Source: Orobanche coerulescens
Taxonomy: Eukaryota; Streptophyta; Magnoliopsida; Lamiales; Orobanchaceae
Assembly (NCBI GenBank): GCA_033398695.1
Contig: JAWKAU010000043.1
Coordinates: forward strand, 496,001-560,000
DNA length: 64,000 nucleotides
Direction of reading: 5' to 3'
The notes under the pieces are model-generated. The model saw only the letters and a program-made list of their open reading frames with translations, made no database searches and was not told where the DNA came from. The translations under genes and the position numbers were made by a program. Position 1 is the first letter of the stretch; every line of letters begins with the position of its first letter. Shown here one piece after another: positions 11,204-21,790 of the stretch.

Positions 11204-11429
11204 AGGTTCGGAAATACCTAGGCCTTTGATTATTTGGGTCTGTCAAGTCCTTAGAGTCTGTAAACTGACCGAGCTTAACATCTGGCGCTACTGTCGAACC
11301 GTGTAACCCGTGGTAGTAAGACTTCGTGAAACTCCTTGTGTATTTTATTTTCTTTCGTAGTGTTTTAAATCCGAGTTCTTAGAATTGTGAACTGTGGTGA
11401 TAATTTTCAACCCTTTTATCTTTTAGCAT

Positions 11430-12600
11430 GATGATAGGCGTGGTAGGCGTGGTCGCGGCGGAGGCCGTGGGCGTGGCATTGTTCTTGATCTGATACACCT
11501 AGTGCCACATCGCTCGGCGGCAGGTCGGTACCAAACACCGACCCTTTGAATCTGGCGGTCGGCGGATCATACATTAATCAAGAACCGTGGTGAGACTAAT
11601 GTGAATGCGGCATAGCTACTATACTTCAACAAGTAGCGGACAATTAGTTCGATTGAATGAGGCCGGACAAGTGACCGTGATCGGATGAGATTGCTGGGGC
11701 TACTAAGTGGCTTCAGGGAGTGATGAAGATGCAACCTCCCGTTTCTTGGGCGTCGACACGTTGGGTGGGAGGGTTGGTTGTTCCAGTTTGGTAAAATCTT
11801 GATGCTATTGCTTGCCCGAAGAGACGAGTTCTATTGCTATACTTTCTTGATAAGGAAGCCGCGAGGCGGGGAAGTTGTGGGGCCTACGGATCGCATAGCC
11901 ACAGGCGAGTTTAAAGCTGCCATGGAAGAAGAGTATTGTCCTTGGCCAGTTAAGGAGAAACGCATTGCAGATTTCTTTACTGCTATCGTTTCATATAATC
12001 AGCAGCTGGGCTACGTTCGTGAGCAAGTGAGGACTGAGGCGGATAAGATCCTGTATTTTGATTTGCGGATGAAACCCGGGATTCGAGAGGGTATGGCGAG
12101 GCTTTCGATGTACTACTTTGAAAGAATACCAGGATCGTGCTTTGGCCATTGAGATGGTTATTTCTACGTCGGGACCGGGCATCGAGAACAAGAACCCGAA
12201 GGCAGTGGTTTTCGAAACAAGGGCAGTGGATTTCGTAAACCTCAGGCTTCTCACTCTGCTATCGGGAAACCGGTTTATCAAACTTATGGTGCTCCAAGCA
12301 CACGGCCAGGACCATCATTTTCATATGGCGAGGGGACTATGTTTTAATTGTAACCAAGCGGGTCGCTTGATTGAGAGATTGTCACGTATCTCCTTCGACT
12401 TGCTACTCGTGCGGACAGACCGGTCACCGAGCTGCCTCTTATGAGGCCGCCACCAGGCTCAACAAGCAACAGAATTCGGCGCCAACTCCTAGTGTAAATC
12501 CGGGGGTTACAACTGGTCAACCGCAGCAGACTTTCGGACGAGGCAGAGGTCGAGGTCGGTCAGATCGTCAGGCCGCCGAGTGTGGGATCGTTTGACGAAG
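11430..12600 (+). pseudogene. T2 gag with two zinc knuckles, frameshifted
   Basis: The start is a Gly/Arg-coding stretch at 11435-11480 (GGTCGCGGCGGAGGCCGTGGGCGTGG). The gag core is recognisable at 11700-12120 (WLQGV-like start; EFKAAMEEEYCPWPVKEKR at about 11910-11965; YVREQVRTEADKILYFDLR). Two CCHC-type knuckles follow: CFNCNQAG at about 12340 and CYSCGQTGHRAASY at about 12404-12445. In the second the last zinc ligand reads Tyr instead of Cys. The tail is rich in Gly/Arg (FGRGRGRGR). Gag packages the RNA, and the knuckles bind it. At least three frameshifts interrupt the ORF. Confidence 0.7.
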
Positions 12601-12610
12601 GGTTTATCAG

Positions 12611-13027
12611 ATGAGGTGCGCGGACGATGCAGAGGCTCCAATAGCTGCAGGTACCTCGCAGATACTTTCTCAGCCTATTTCTATATTATTTGATTCTGGA
12701 GCTACGCATTCTTTTATTGCGCTTGACTGTGGGTATCGTTTGGGACTTGATTGTTTTGTTGAGTGTGAACCGTTTGTGGTGGGAACTCCGAGTGGGGAGC
12801 ATTTGGTTGGTAATCGAGAGGTTAGGGATTGCCTGTGTACATTGGGAGTCGGGATTGGCTTTGGACCTCATTGTTGTGGATCGAAGGGTAAGGATGTGAT
12901 TCTCGGAGATGATTGGTTGGTTCGGCATGGCGCTATTATGAACTCTGGGACTCGAACCATTTCTATATTATCAGAGGATGGTGTCGAGCATACTTTCGTG
13001 GGTCGTAAGCCGGGTAGTTCGAAATGA
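12611..13027 (+). pseudogene. T2 retroviral-type aspartic protease domain
   Basis: A 139-codon open stretch encodes a gypsy protease. The catalytic triplet LFDSGATHSFI lies at about residues 26-36 and the flap/second-half motif VILGDDWLVRHGAI at about residues 96-109. The protease cleaves Gag-Pol into mature parts. The segment itself is open and has all key residues. It follows the broken gag and precedes a broken RT, so it is one readable window of the decayed pol frame rather than a gene with its own start. Confidence 0.75.
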
Positions 13028-13139
13028 TTTGACCATCAAGGCGATGAAATTCTTGAATCAAAGCGTATCGGTTATTGGTGCTATGCCACAGTACCGATGA
13101 TGGTGGAGTTGATCTATCATCGATTCGATCGTGGCGAGT

Positions 13140-14002
13140 ATCTGATGTATTTCGATGATCTCCGGGTTTACCCCCATCTAGAGATGTAGAGTTTTCCATT
13201 GATCTTGAGTCGAGTGCATCACTGTTTCTCGTGCACCGTATCGTATGGCGCTTCTTGAGATGTTAGAGTGAAAGCGATTAGGCGAGCTTCTTGACAAAGG
13301 GTATATTCGACCAAGTCGTCACCTTTGGGTGCACGGTCCTCTTCGTTAAGAAGAAAGGCGGCTCGTTAAATCTGTGCATCGATTATCGGAGTTGAACAAG
13401 TGACTATCAAGAACAAGTACCCGTTGCCCGTATAGATGACTTGTTTGACCCGGCTTGAGGAGCTCTGTTTTCTCTAAAATCGATTTGCGTTCGGGATATT
13501 ATCAACTTAGAATTCGGATTCGATATTCCAGCGCACCGTACCCGTTATGGTCACTATGAGTTCGTGGTTATGCCATTTGGGATGACTAATGCCCCGCCGT
13601 ATTTATGCGATTGATGAATAAAGTCTTCATTGATTACCTCGATAAATTTGTAGTCGTTTTCATTGGCGACATTCTTATCTACTCACAAGCGAGGCGAGAT
13701 CCATTGAACACTTCCATATAGTGTTGAACACCTTGAGGATAGAGAAACTGTACGCAAAGTTTTCTAAGTGTGAGTTTTGGCTTAAGAGAGTAACCTTTCT
13801 CGGACACGTTATTTCAGCTGAAGGGGTTCGGGTGTATCCTCAGAAGACAGCGGCAATTATTGACTGGGAACCACCTAGGAACGTGAAGGAGACACGAAGT
13901 TTCATGGGACTTGTTGGGTATTACCATAGGTTTGTCGAGGGATTTTCGAAAATCGCTCGACCACTTACTCATTTACTCCAGAAATCCCAAAAGTTCGAAT
14001 GA
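13140..14002 (+). pseudogene. T2 reverse transcriptase, frameshifted, catalytic Asp replaced
   Basis: RT copies element RNA into DNA. Readable pieces are PPSRDVEF at about 13170, the region around KKKGGSLNLCIDYR at about 13352, [11 protein letters not shown] at about 13566 and the connection [26 protein letters not shown] at 13889-13966. The catalytic box at about 13650-13680 reads [13 protein letters not shown]. The standard motif in T1 and the whole lineage is FIDD, so the first of the two metal-binding aspartates is Gly here. Several frameshifts also break the domain. Confidence 0.75.
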
Positions 14003-14005
14003 AGT

Positions 14006-14506
14006 GTGGAGAGACAGAATAGTTTTGATGAGTTAAAGAGGCGGTTAACTTTGGCGCCAGTTTTGTCATTACCTCAGGGTACTGAAGATTTTGTTGTCTA
14101 TAGTGATGCTTCGGGACTCGGACTGGGATGTGTTCTAATGCAGAGGGATAGGGTGATTGCTTATGCATCTCGACAGTTGAAACCATATGAAGCAAATTAC
14201 CCTACTCATGATTTGGAACTAGCTGCAGTTGTTTTCGCTTTAAAAATTTGGAGGCATTATCTTTACGGGACATCGTGTAAGATTTACACGGATCACAAGA
14301 GTCTGAAGTACATCTTCAGTCAAAAGGAATTGAACATGAGGCAGCGTAGGTGGCTAGAATTAATTAAAGATTACGACCTTGAGATTCTTTATCATCCGGG
14401 CAAGGCGAACGTTGTGGCTGATGCCTTGAGTCGTAGGCCGATAGCTTTGCAGATGTTGGAGGTACTTACGCCTCGAGCGGGATCAACAGGATTTGATTCG
14501 TCATAA
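14006..14506 (+). pseudogene. T2 RNase H domain
   Basis: A 166-codon open window begins in the RT-RNase H linker ([17 protein letters not shown]). It carries the RNase H residues D in [15 protein letters not shown] (about residue 34), E in [16 protein letters not shown] and D in [11 protein letters not shown], and ends with [15 protein letters not shown], typical of Tekay/Del elements. RNase H removes the RNA template from the hybrid. The domain looks intact by motif but is separated by frameshifts from RT before it and integrase after it. Confidence 0.8.
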
Positions 14507-14653
14507 TATCGAAGTTTGGGTTGAGAGAGTTGAGAGTCGGTTGTGTGCGTTAGAGATCACTTCGTCTTTGATTGATGATATCAAGGCGAAGCAGTATAAG
14601 GACCCGTTCCTAGTCGATTGAGGAGGGCGTAGAAAGGAAAAGCTCCGTGATTT

Positions 14654-15279
14654 GTGGTTCATGATGACGGAATTTTAAGATTTCGCGGCAGGTTATGTGT
14701 CCCGTGCGATATTGAGTTGAGACAGAAAATTTTGAGAGAAGCTCACAGTACACCTTATTCCATACATCCGGGTACAAGCAAAATGTACAAGGATGTAAGG
14801 GGTAACTACTGGTGGAGTAATTTAAAGACAAACGTTAGTGAATTTGTGTCGAAGTGTCTGACCTGTCAGCAGGTTAAGATCGAGCATCAGCGACCCGCGG
14901 GGCTGCTACGACCACTTCATATCCCGGAGTGGAAATGGGAGGATATTTCTATGGATTTCATTACCAGTATGCCTAGGACAAGGACCGGAATGAACATGAT
15001 TTGGGTCATAGTCGACCGACTAACCAAATCTGCTCATTTACAGGTATTAAGGATACTTGGGGGCCGGAGAGATTGGCGCGGGTATTTATTGCGGAGATCG
15101 TGAGATTACATGGGACCCCTAAGAGTATTGTTTGATCGAGACGGCCGGTTTGTATCACATTTACGGCGGAGTCATTCATCGAGCCACAGGAACCGAGTTG
15201 AGACTCAGTACATCATATCACCCTCAGAAAGACGGACAGTCAGAGCAGACTATACAAACACTGGAAGACATGTTGAGAG
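14654..15279 (+). pseudogene. T2 integrase, N-terminal part, cut by Cassandra
   Basis: The HHCC zinc domain is present (H in REAHSTPYSIHPG, then CLTCQQVK). The first catalytic Asp is in DISMDFITSMPRT at about 14944-14980. The frame then slips near 15045. The second Asp is in VLFDRDGRFVSH at about 15127, and the catalytic Glu is in HPQKDGQSEQTIQTLEDML at about 15222-15275. The Cassandra target duplication GAGAG at 15275-15279 cuts the sequence just after the catalytic Glu helix. The rest resumes at 16247. Confidence 0.8.
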
Positions 15280-15594
15280 TGTTGGTCCCAAGAATGATGA
15301 AAACTATCCTCACTGTACCAACACGAGTCTTTTCTAGCGCGCTTTGTCCTCACTCACGCGCTTTGAGAAACTTTCAGGGGGTCACCCATCCCATAACTAC
15401 TCAGGCCAAGCACGCTTAACTTTGGAGTTTCTATGAGATGACTACGAGAAAAGAAGATGCATCTTGTTGGTATGAGTAGTCAAATCAATTCATTAACCAC
15501 TTTCTAGTGCGAGATCTCACGGAGTCGAATCGCAAGCCGCGCCTCGCACATTTTTAAGCTTGTGCGGGCGGGATCTTTGGACCGAATCCCAACA
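15280..15594 (-). repeat. Cassandra LTR (3' LTR on minus strand) with 5S-like core
   Basis: On the minus strand the 5S-like segment spans about 15433 to 15305. It contains CTCCAAAGTTAAGCGTGCTT and GGGATGGGTGACCCCCTG, matching the box A/intermediate element/box C region of plant 5S rRNA. It differs from the other LTR mostly at CAG/CTG-type sites. Confidence 0.85.
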
Positions 15595-15938
15595 ATCCCC
15601 TCCCGGTACCTACCGGCATCTCGGCCCCAAAGTCTGGAAACCTCCGCGAACTAGATTTGATCACCTGACCCTCTAGCGGTGGATTTATTCACACAGTCCT
15701 CCAACACTTGACATCAGCATCTGTTTCAACTCCGTTCTGCTACGCCAGTATCTCAATTCCAGCATACTAGATTTGATCAGATAGCCCTCCAGCACCTGAC
15801 AACCTCCACAGCGCCAACATCTTAGTTCCGGCCAGTGACAACATTTGCTGCATGCCGCCTCTCGGTTCAACACTCTGGCAGCCTTCACTGTAGGATACTC
15901 CGAGGGAATTCGTACCCGTGACCTACTCCGATACCAAT

Positions 15939-16246
15939 TGTTGGTCCCAAGAATGATGAAAACTATCCTCACTGTACCAACACGAGTCTTTTCTAGCGCA
16001 CTTTGTCCTCACTCACGCGCACCTGAGAAACTTCCCAGGGGGTCACCCATCCCATAACTACAAGCACGCTTAACTTTGGAGTTTCTATGAGATGACTACC
16101 AGAAAAGAAGATGCATCTTGTTGGTATTAGTAGTTCAAATCAATTCATTAACCACTTTCTAGTGCAGATCTCACAGGTCGAATCGCAAGCCGCGCCTCGC
16201 GCATTTTTAAGCTCGTGCAGGCAGGATGCTGGACCGAATCCCAACA
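15939..16246 (-). repeat. Cassandra LTR (5' LTR on minus strand) with 5S-like core
   Basis: On the minus strand the LTR begins TGTTGGGATTCGGTCCAGC. It carries the 5S-like core (AAAGTTAAGCGTGCTTG, then GGGATGGGTGACCCCCTGGG) at about 16085-15995 and ends CTTGGGACCAACA beside the PBS. This is the promoter-bearing LTR of the insertion. The 5S similarity is embedded in an LTR, so it is not a 5S rRNA gene. Confidence 0.85.
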
Positions 16247-16960
16247 GAGAGCATGTACTTTAGACTGGAAAGATGATTGGGAGTCACATTTGCCATTATT
16301 CGAGTTCACGTACAACAACAGTTGGCACGCCTCGATTAAAATGGCACCATTTGTGGCCTTGTACGGACGAAGGTGTAGATCACCTTTATGTTGGGATGAC
16401 ACGTCTGAATTGGTAGGTACTGAACCGGACTTGGTAGCCGAGACGAGAGAAAATATTGCTTTGATCCGTGATAGGTTATTGACGGCTCAAAGTCGGCAGA
16501 AGTCCTATGCCGACACGCGTCGCCGACCGTTGGAGTTTGAAGTTGGAAATCACGTTTTATTAAAGGTGTCGCCAACTCGAGGAGTTTACCGTTTCGGTCG
16601 GAAGGGTAAACTTAGTCCGAGGTATGTTGGACCCTTTGAAATTTTGGAGCGAGTTGGGGACCTCGCCTATCGTTTGGCTCTTCCGTCGTCATTAAGTCAC
16701 GTGCATAATGTGTTTCATGTCTCTCAATTGAGGAAATACGTGTCGGATCTTAGCCATATTATTGATTTCGGGGAGATTGCTTTGGGGTCCGACGTCACCT
16801 TTCAGGAGAAACCGATTCGGATCTTGGGACGCGGGTGAAACAACTTAGACGTAAAGCTATTCCGTTAGTGAAGGTGCAATGGTCAAGGCATGGGACGGAG
16901 GAAGCTACATGGGAAGCCGAGACTGACATGAAGTCGAAGTATCGGAGTTGTTCACATTTT
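16247..16960 (+). pseudogene. T2 integrase C-terminal part and chromodomain-like end
   Basis: After the Cassandra insertion the integrase resumes in an open frame to 16838. It holds WESHLPLFEFTYNNSWHASI, ALYGRRCRSPLCWD, the GPY/F-type module at about 16545-16690 (HVLLKVSPTRG, GRKGKLSPRYVGPFEIL) and HNVFHVSQLRKYV. A stop at 16836-16838 follows ILGRG. A shifted frame to about 16960 encodes the chromodomain-like stretch IPLVKVQWSRHGTEEATWE. The GPY/F module and the chromodomain mark this as a chromovirus. The frameshift just before the chromodomain would remove it. Confidence 0.8.
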
Positions 16961-16985
16961 AAGTTTCGGGACGTAACTTTTTGTT

Positions 16986-16997
16986 AGAGGAGAGGAA
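16986..16997 (+). other. T2 polypurine tract
   Basis: AGAGGAGAGGAA directly precedes the 3' LTR TG at 16998. Confidence 0.85.
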
Positions 16998-18783
16998 TGT
17001 AATATACGTACCTTTATTTTCGGTTTATTTATTATTGTTCGTTTGTTGTTGTTTACCTCGGACCGTTAGGTTTATTGGATATTATTTCTTCGTTGCTTGT
17101 ATTTTTCTCGAGGCCGTTGGATCGGCTTGTCGTGTTGTGGTCTTACCGTCTTTTTCAGTTTTGGTAGCGTCGTCATGCGGCAGGAAACTGTCTGGAATGA
17201 CCTGTGCAAAACGGCGCAAGACCCACGGCATTCTGCGCCGTGTCGCACAGGGATGCTCACTGCCTCGCGAAACGGCGCAAGACACGCGGCATTCTGCGCC
17301 GTGTCTATGCGCCGTGTCGCACAGGGATGCTCATTATCTCTCGAAACGGCGCAAGACCCGCGGCATTCTGCGCCGTCTCTGTGCGCCGTGTCGCACAGGG
17401 GTGCTCGCTGCCTCGTGAAACGGCGCAAGACCCGTGGCATTCTGCGCCGAGTCGCACAGGTGCACTCGTTGACTTGCGATACGGCGATAAACATGGCACT
17501 GGATGGGCCGTTTGTTGCGCCGTGTTTCGTCCGAGTATAAATAGGACAGACACGGGTTTTAACCCCATTTTCTCTTCTCCTCTCGGCTCTTCACTCATTC
17601 TTGGCGATTTTGGGCGATTTCATTCGGATATTTCATTCTATCATCATACAACTTGGAATTGGAGATTAAAGCTCGAATCAATCATCTCCGTTCCACCATT
17701 CCATCGTTGAATTGAGGTATTTTGACATTATACCTAACTTTAGGGTTCTTGGCTAAAATTCGTTTTCCTTTCGTTTTTGCTTCGATCGATGATGGATTAT
17801 AGTTGGGTAGTTGTGGTTTTATGTTTTCCTAGAACTTTAGTGGATTAATTTCAAGTTTTTCCCCTCGTTGATCGAATTTGGCCCTTATGCCCTCATAGTG
17901 TTCGATGTATTGTTCCTAAGGGTAGGACGTCGTATGATTCGTGATTTTTCAGCGGAATTGTAGTTGATTGGGTCTCTATTGTTGTTAGGATCGGGAATTG
18001 GAGTTGTTTCGGATCGAAGCCTTTTTCGTTCGTAAATCCGCTTCGTATTTTAGGAACCAAGGCAAGTACTTTATTGCTTTATATTATGACATGCATTTCG
18101 GTAATGAAATTGTGATGTTGGAGTATTGTAAGGATGTTCTCGGGGTACTCTCACAGGGGTTGCTCGGCCAGGGGCACACGGGGACTTGGCCGTGTGGTCT
18201 TGCGCGAGAGCTACCTTCGAGGGTATTCTCACTGGGATTGGCTCGGCGAGGCCCACAGGACTTAAGAGTGGTCTTGCACGAGAATTACCTTGAGTGATGT
18301 TGTTGATTGATGAATGTTGATGGATATTAGGAATATCATGATTATGTAATGTTTTATAAGCTGGTTTTTGGAAATGCACGTGTATTAAAATCTTGTAATA
18401 TTGTACTTGCACTATTTGTTGTTGCTAACCCCTCGTTGGGGTGGAATGTTTATGCATTTCGTGGTGCGAGAATCGGGAGCATACACGTAGTCCACATGGA
18501 GTTGACGGGCAGCCGAGATGTTAAGAGGCTCAGTCGGTGTTTTGGAATGTGTCTGTTTTCATTTTATTTTAATATGTACTAGATTTGAGTTTGTCGGTTG
18601 AGTGATGTCTTTGGATTATATTATGAATTATCTTGAACTTGCACATTTTGGCGAGGCCACGGCCCCACTTTATTTTGGTTACGTCTTCGCATTATTGAGT
18701 AATTGCGTATGTTTGTAATGTCGGCTGGTAGGCTGGTGGGCCCTACGGCGTGTAATTACTCGTAAGAGAATTGGGGTGTTACA
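16998..18783 (+). repeat. T2 3' LTR
   Basis: A 1786-bp LTR from TGTAATATACG to GGGGTGTTACA. It has four GC-rich subrepeats of 60-73 bp at 17211-17460 (core GGCGCAAGAC..GCGGCATTCTGCGCCG), a TATAAATA box at 17536-17543, a tandem duplication at about 18147-18290, and the conserved GTTGCTAACCCCTCGTTGGGG motif at about 18420-18441. It is complete and gives the reference for the interrupted 5' LTR. Confidence 0.9.
17536..17543 (+). promoter_or_regulatory. T2 3' LTR TATA box
   Basis: TATAAATA in the same context as 9925-9932, downstream of the GC-rich subrepeats. Transcription from this LTR would read into the LINE remnant. Confidence 0.55.
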
Positions 18784-19887
18784 TAAGGGTTGCTAGGTCG
18801 TCGTCCAGGATGCGGGCGCCACCTCGAAGTATGGGTGTGGTGTCAAGTGTGCAAGGATCCTTGCGGCGTGGACGGGAATAGGCAGAGAAGTTAGTTCATG
18901 CGGCTAGTAAGGGTAGTAAGGTGCGGTTTGGAACTTGGAATGTTGGCTCTTTGTGGGAGATCAACAGAAGTTGGGGAGGTTATGAAAAGGAGGAGGATTC
19001 ACATAATGTGTCTACAAGAGACTAAGTGGGTTGGCGAAAAGGCAAGAGTGTTGGCTCCTTGGGGCTACAAGCTTTGGTACTCTGGAAAGGATAGAAGTAT
19101 AAATGGAGTGGGTATCGTCATTGATAAATAAATCATTGATGATGTGGTGGAAGTGTCAAGAAAGAGCGATAGAATAATGAGTATTAACTTGTGATAGGGG
19201 ATGGGTTTCTAACTATCATAAGTGCTTATGCACCACAAGTAGGATTGGATGCATCGATCAAACAAGAATTATGGTAAGATTTGGAAGAGGTTGTCGAACG
19301 AATTCCTATGGGTGAGAAATTGATCATTGGTGGTGACCTCGATGGGCATGTCGGTGTTAGCAGAGATGGCTTTGAGAGCGTTCATGGTGCCTTTGGTTTT
19401 GGGAATAGGAATGAAGCAGGAAATGGTATATTGGATTTCGCATTAGCTTATGACTTGGGTATTATGAACACTTGGTTGGAGAAAAGGGACTCTCATTTGG
19501 TGACATATAGAAACGGAGGTAATGCAAGTCAGATTGATTTCTTTTTAGTAAGGAATGTTTGGAGGAAAAGTTTTACTAATTGCAAGGTGATACTCGATGA
19601 GAGTGCTGCAATGCAGCATAGGGTTGTGGTGCTTGACTTTCGAAGTAAGAGGCAATTAAGAAGAAGACCACAAGTTGACCCTCGAATTAAGTGGTGGAAG
19701 CTCTAAGGGGAGAGTCGGCATACTTTTGTGGCTAAGATTGCTGATAGTGGTATTTGGTCTGATTGCACGGAGATGGATATAGATTCGATGTGGAACTTGT
19801 TGGAGCATAACATAAAGGAAGTTGCAAAAGAAGTCCTAGGAGAATCTAAAGGAAACAAACCATCAAGTAAGGACACATCTAACGCGT
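18784..19887 (+). pseudogene. RTE-type LINE, endonuclease part, truncated both ends
   Basis: A degenerate frame encodes the apurinic-type endonuclease of a plant RTE LINE. Readable are TLALCGRST-like then RRIHIMCLQETKWVGEKAR at about 18990-19050 (catalytic Glu in QETKW), LWYSGKDRSINGVGIVID, GGDLDGHVG at about 19331-19357 (usual motif GDLN, with Asp in the Asn position) and THLVTYRNGG-like plus QIDFFLVR at about 19533-19555. The tail LGESKGNKPSSKDT ends at about 19875, where unrelated LTR sequence begins. No RT domain remains. The endonuclease would nick target DNA for target-primed reverse transcription. There are several stops and frame changes. T2 interrupts it on the left. Confidence 0.75.
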
Positions 19888-21790
19888 TGTCATACGTGCC
19901 TAGGCGTGCTAATATTATTGTTTAGCGCACGCTAATCATCCTTCCTTAGCGCCGCTGCGCTTGCTGGTAGCGCGCGCTAGTGAGTTGAGACACAGGAGTG
20001 GCGGTGAGCACTGTTTACGATTTGATCCTCTAGACTAACGGTTTAGCGCATGCTACGTTTGTATAGCACACGTTATTGTTGAGGTCTAGCATGCGCTAGT
20101 CGTCCGTAGCGCGCGCTAGCGACGGTCGATCTTTGAGCGATTTACTCTGGACTAGGTCATGTGCCCAGGTAGCGCACGCTATAGCCCGATAAGCGCGCTC
20201 ACGAGGCTGTTAGCGCACGCTAACGTGGTCAGGTGAGTACTGGGCAGTTTACTTCTGAACTCAGTTGATGTCCGGGTAGCGCACGCTATGGCCCGATAGC
20301 GCGCGCTACCGAGACGCTGTTAGCGCACGCTAATTCCCGATAGCGCACGCTAACGGTCCAGAACTTTAAATCCTGGACTGGGGTGTTAGCGTTCTAGACT
20401 GGGTTATTAACCGATAGTGCACGCTAACTTGTGTATGTTAGCGCACGCTAATGCCTCTGGTTATAAAAACCAGAGAGTTAACCTGGAATAGTTCATTTTC
20501 TTCTCCTCTTCTTTTCTCGGCCGAGAGTTTGGTGATTTGGGCGATTGGAAACTTGGACTGAGGCGATTATCATCATGTATTCAAGATCTTGAGTCTCTAG
20601 CACCAGATTATCATCATTTAATCATCCTCCACCTCTTGAATCAAGGTAAACCTTCTAGAACCCTACTTTTTGGGGAAAATTGGGGGTTTTCGCATTTTGG
20701 TCCGATTCGTTCCGTTTTGTTGATTAATCCTTGATGGATATGATTAATCTTGTTGATATTATTAGTTTTCCTACGGATTCATGGTATATTTCGTAATTTT
20801 GCGTAGTCGAGAGGGTTTGGTTGTGGTCCACCCTCGTTGTTGTTCATATTCGAATATACATGAATCGTAGGCGGGTTTTCGGGTGTATTCCATTTCCGTA
20901 TTCGTTTAGAAATGGTTGTAATTGTATTCTTCGAATCGCTAGGTTCGGTTTCGTCGGTTCCTTGCGGTCGTGTTTGATTCTTCCTTTCCATTCGTGTCAC
21001 CGTTTATTGATTGAGGCAAGTACCCTTATGAACTTACAATCTTGACATGTTAGTTTTGCATGAGAAATTGTGTGTGTGTGTGTATATGCTCACTACGGGT
21101 TAGATCCGACGGGGTCTTGGTAGGGGTCCACAGAGGTGTGGATCGACGAGCTTTGCTTTTAACCACTACGGGTTAGATCCGACGGGGTCTCGGTAGGGGT
21201 CCACGGAGGTGTAGATCGACGGTTAATTGTGGTGCATTTTACAAATGTGTTTTGGATTATGGCGTTTCCGGAAATGTGTGTTTTAACTGATGTTTTCTGA
21301 ATTGCATGCTTGACTATATGTGTAAGGTGTAAGTTGTTCATTTGGTTACTTGTACTAGCCTAATTGCTAACCCCTCTGGGGACCCGTTTTGGGGAAATTC
21401 TTATTATGAATTTCAGGTCAAGTTCTCCGAGACGAGCAGGCGCTGGACGATATGCGGATGATGGTCGTGCGTGATGATTGTGCACGAGTAGTGTCTTATT
21501 ATTTTCTACCTTTTTACCGTTTGTGGACTTGTAAACTAATAGAAGTACTCGAGTACTTAGGAGATTCTTGTTTGACCGGATTGTATTGTTGTCTATTGTG
21601 TTTGTGTCGGATGATTGTGTTGCGTTTGACCGGTTGAACCGGGTGGATTATTTTTGTGTTGCGTCTTTATGACGAGGTGTTATTTTGTTGTTTCCGCGAG
21701 TCGATGAGTATGTTGGTCGTTTAGCCTGGTGGGTCCCATGTAGGGATTCACGGCGCTGTAATATACTTCGAATATCTTGGGGGTGTTACA
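19888..21790 (+). mobile_element. Lone Tekay-like LTR T3
   Basis: The right end GGGGGTGTTACA and the internal order match the T1 and T2 LTRs: palindrome cluster, TATA-like box, tandem duplication at about 21092-21222 (CACTACGGGTTAGATCCGAC, GGTAGGGGTCCAC twice), then CTTGTACTAGCC with TTGCTAACCCCTCTGGGG at about 21347-21380, then CAGGTC and an end region. No PBS or internal region follows. The left border is approximate: sequence changes from LINE at about 19876-19888, and TGTCATACG at 19888 is the nearest TG start. No target duplication is seen, so it is a solo LTR whose flank was later rearranged, or a truncated element. Confidence 0.7.
19924..20467 (+). promoter_or_regulatory. T3 LTR promoter: dense palindrome cluster plus TATA-like box
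   Basis: About 15 copies of TAGCGCACGCTA or variants (TAGCGCGCGCTA, TAGCGCATGCTA, TAGTGCACGCTA and shortened forms) lie in 530 bases, often in alternating GCAC/GCGC pairs 20-25 bases apart. The last one, at about 20441-20452, ends eight bases before TTATAAAA at 20460-20467. The arrangement repeats that of the T1 LTR although the sequences between motifs differ. Confidence 0.55.

Larger units (their letters stand above)
15280..16246 (-). mobile_element. Cassandra-type TRIM (5S rRNA-like LTRs), complete
   Basis: Two LTRs (15280-15594 and 15939-16246) with TGTTGG...CCAACA ends flank a 344-bp internal region without coding capacity. Exact 5-bp target duplications GAGAG (15275-15279 and 16247-16251) mark the insertion. 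The minus orientation follows from a PBS, TGGTATCGGAGTAGGTC read on the minus strand, next to the LTR at 15939, and a polypurine tract GGGAGGGGAT on the minus strand next to 15594. The LTRs contain 5S rRNA-like sequence in sense on the minus strand. These traits define Cassandra, a non-autonomous TRIM that uses a 5S-derived Pol III promoter. Its polymerase must come from another element. Confidence 0.9.
1..18783 (+). mobile_element. Tekay/Del-type Ty3/gypsy chromovirus T2, interrupted; left end outside window
   Basis: The order is partial 5' LTR, PBS, gag, protease, RT, RNase H, integrase with a chromodomain-like end, polypurine tract, 3' LTR, which is the Ty3/gypsy order. The RNase H and integrase motifs ([27 protein letters not shown]) are those of Tekay/Del chromoviruses. 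The 5' LTR starts before position 1, is split by element T1 (121-9694) and resumes at 9696-11185. A Cassandra TRIM splits the integrase. The 3' LTR (16998-18783) begins TGTAAT and ends GTTACA. The element lies in an RTE LINE remnant on its right side. Every coding domain carries frameshifts, so it is not autonomous as written. Confidence 0.9.

Noticed and set aside
15305..15433. Possible 5S rRNA gene on the minus strand (also about 15995-16085)
   Set aside because: Only part of 5S is similar, it lies inside LTRs with TG...CA ends and target duplications, and it occurs twice in the same element. It is the 5S-derived part of Cassandra.
17082..17598. Overlapping ORFs on both strands in the T2 LTR with repeated RPAAFCAVS/CAVSRGSEHPCATRR
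   Set aside because: They are translations of the GC-rich 60-73 bp subrepeats in several frames, not genes.
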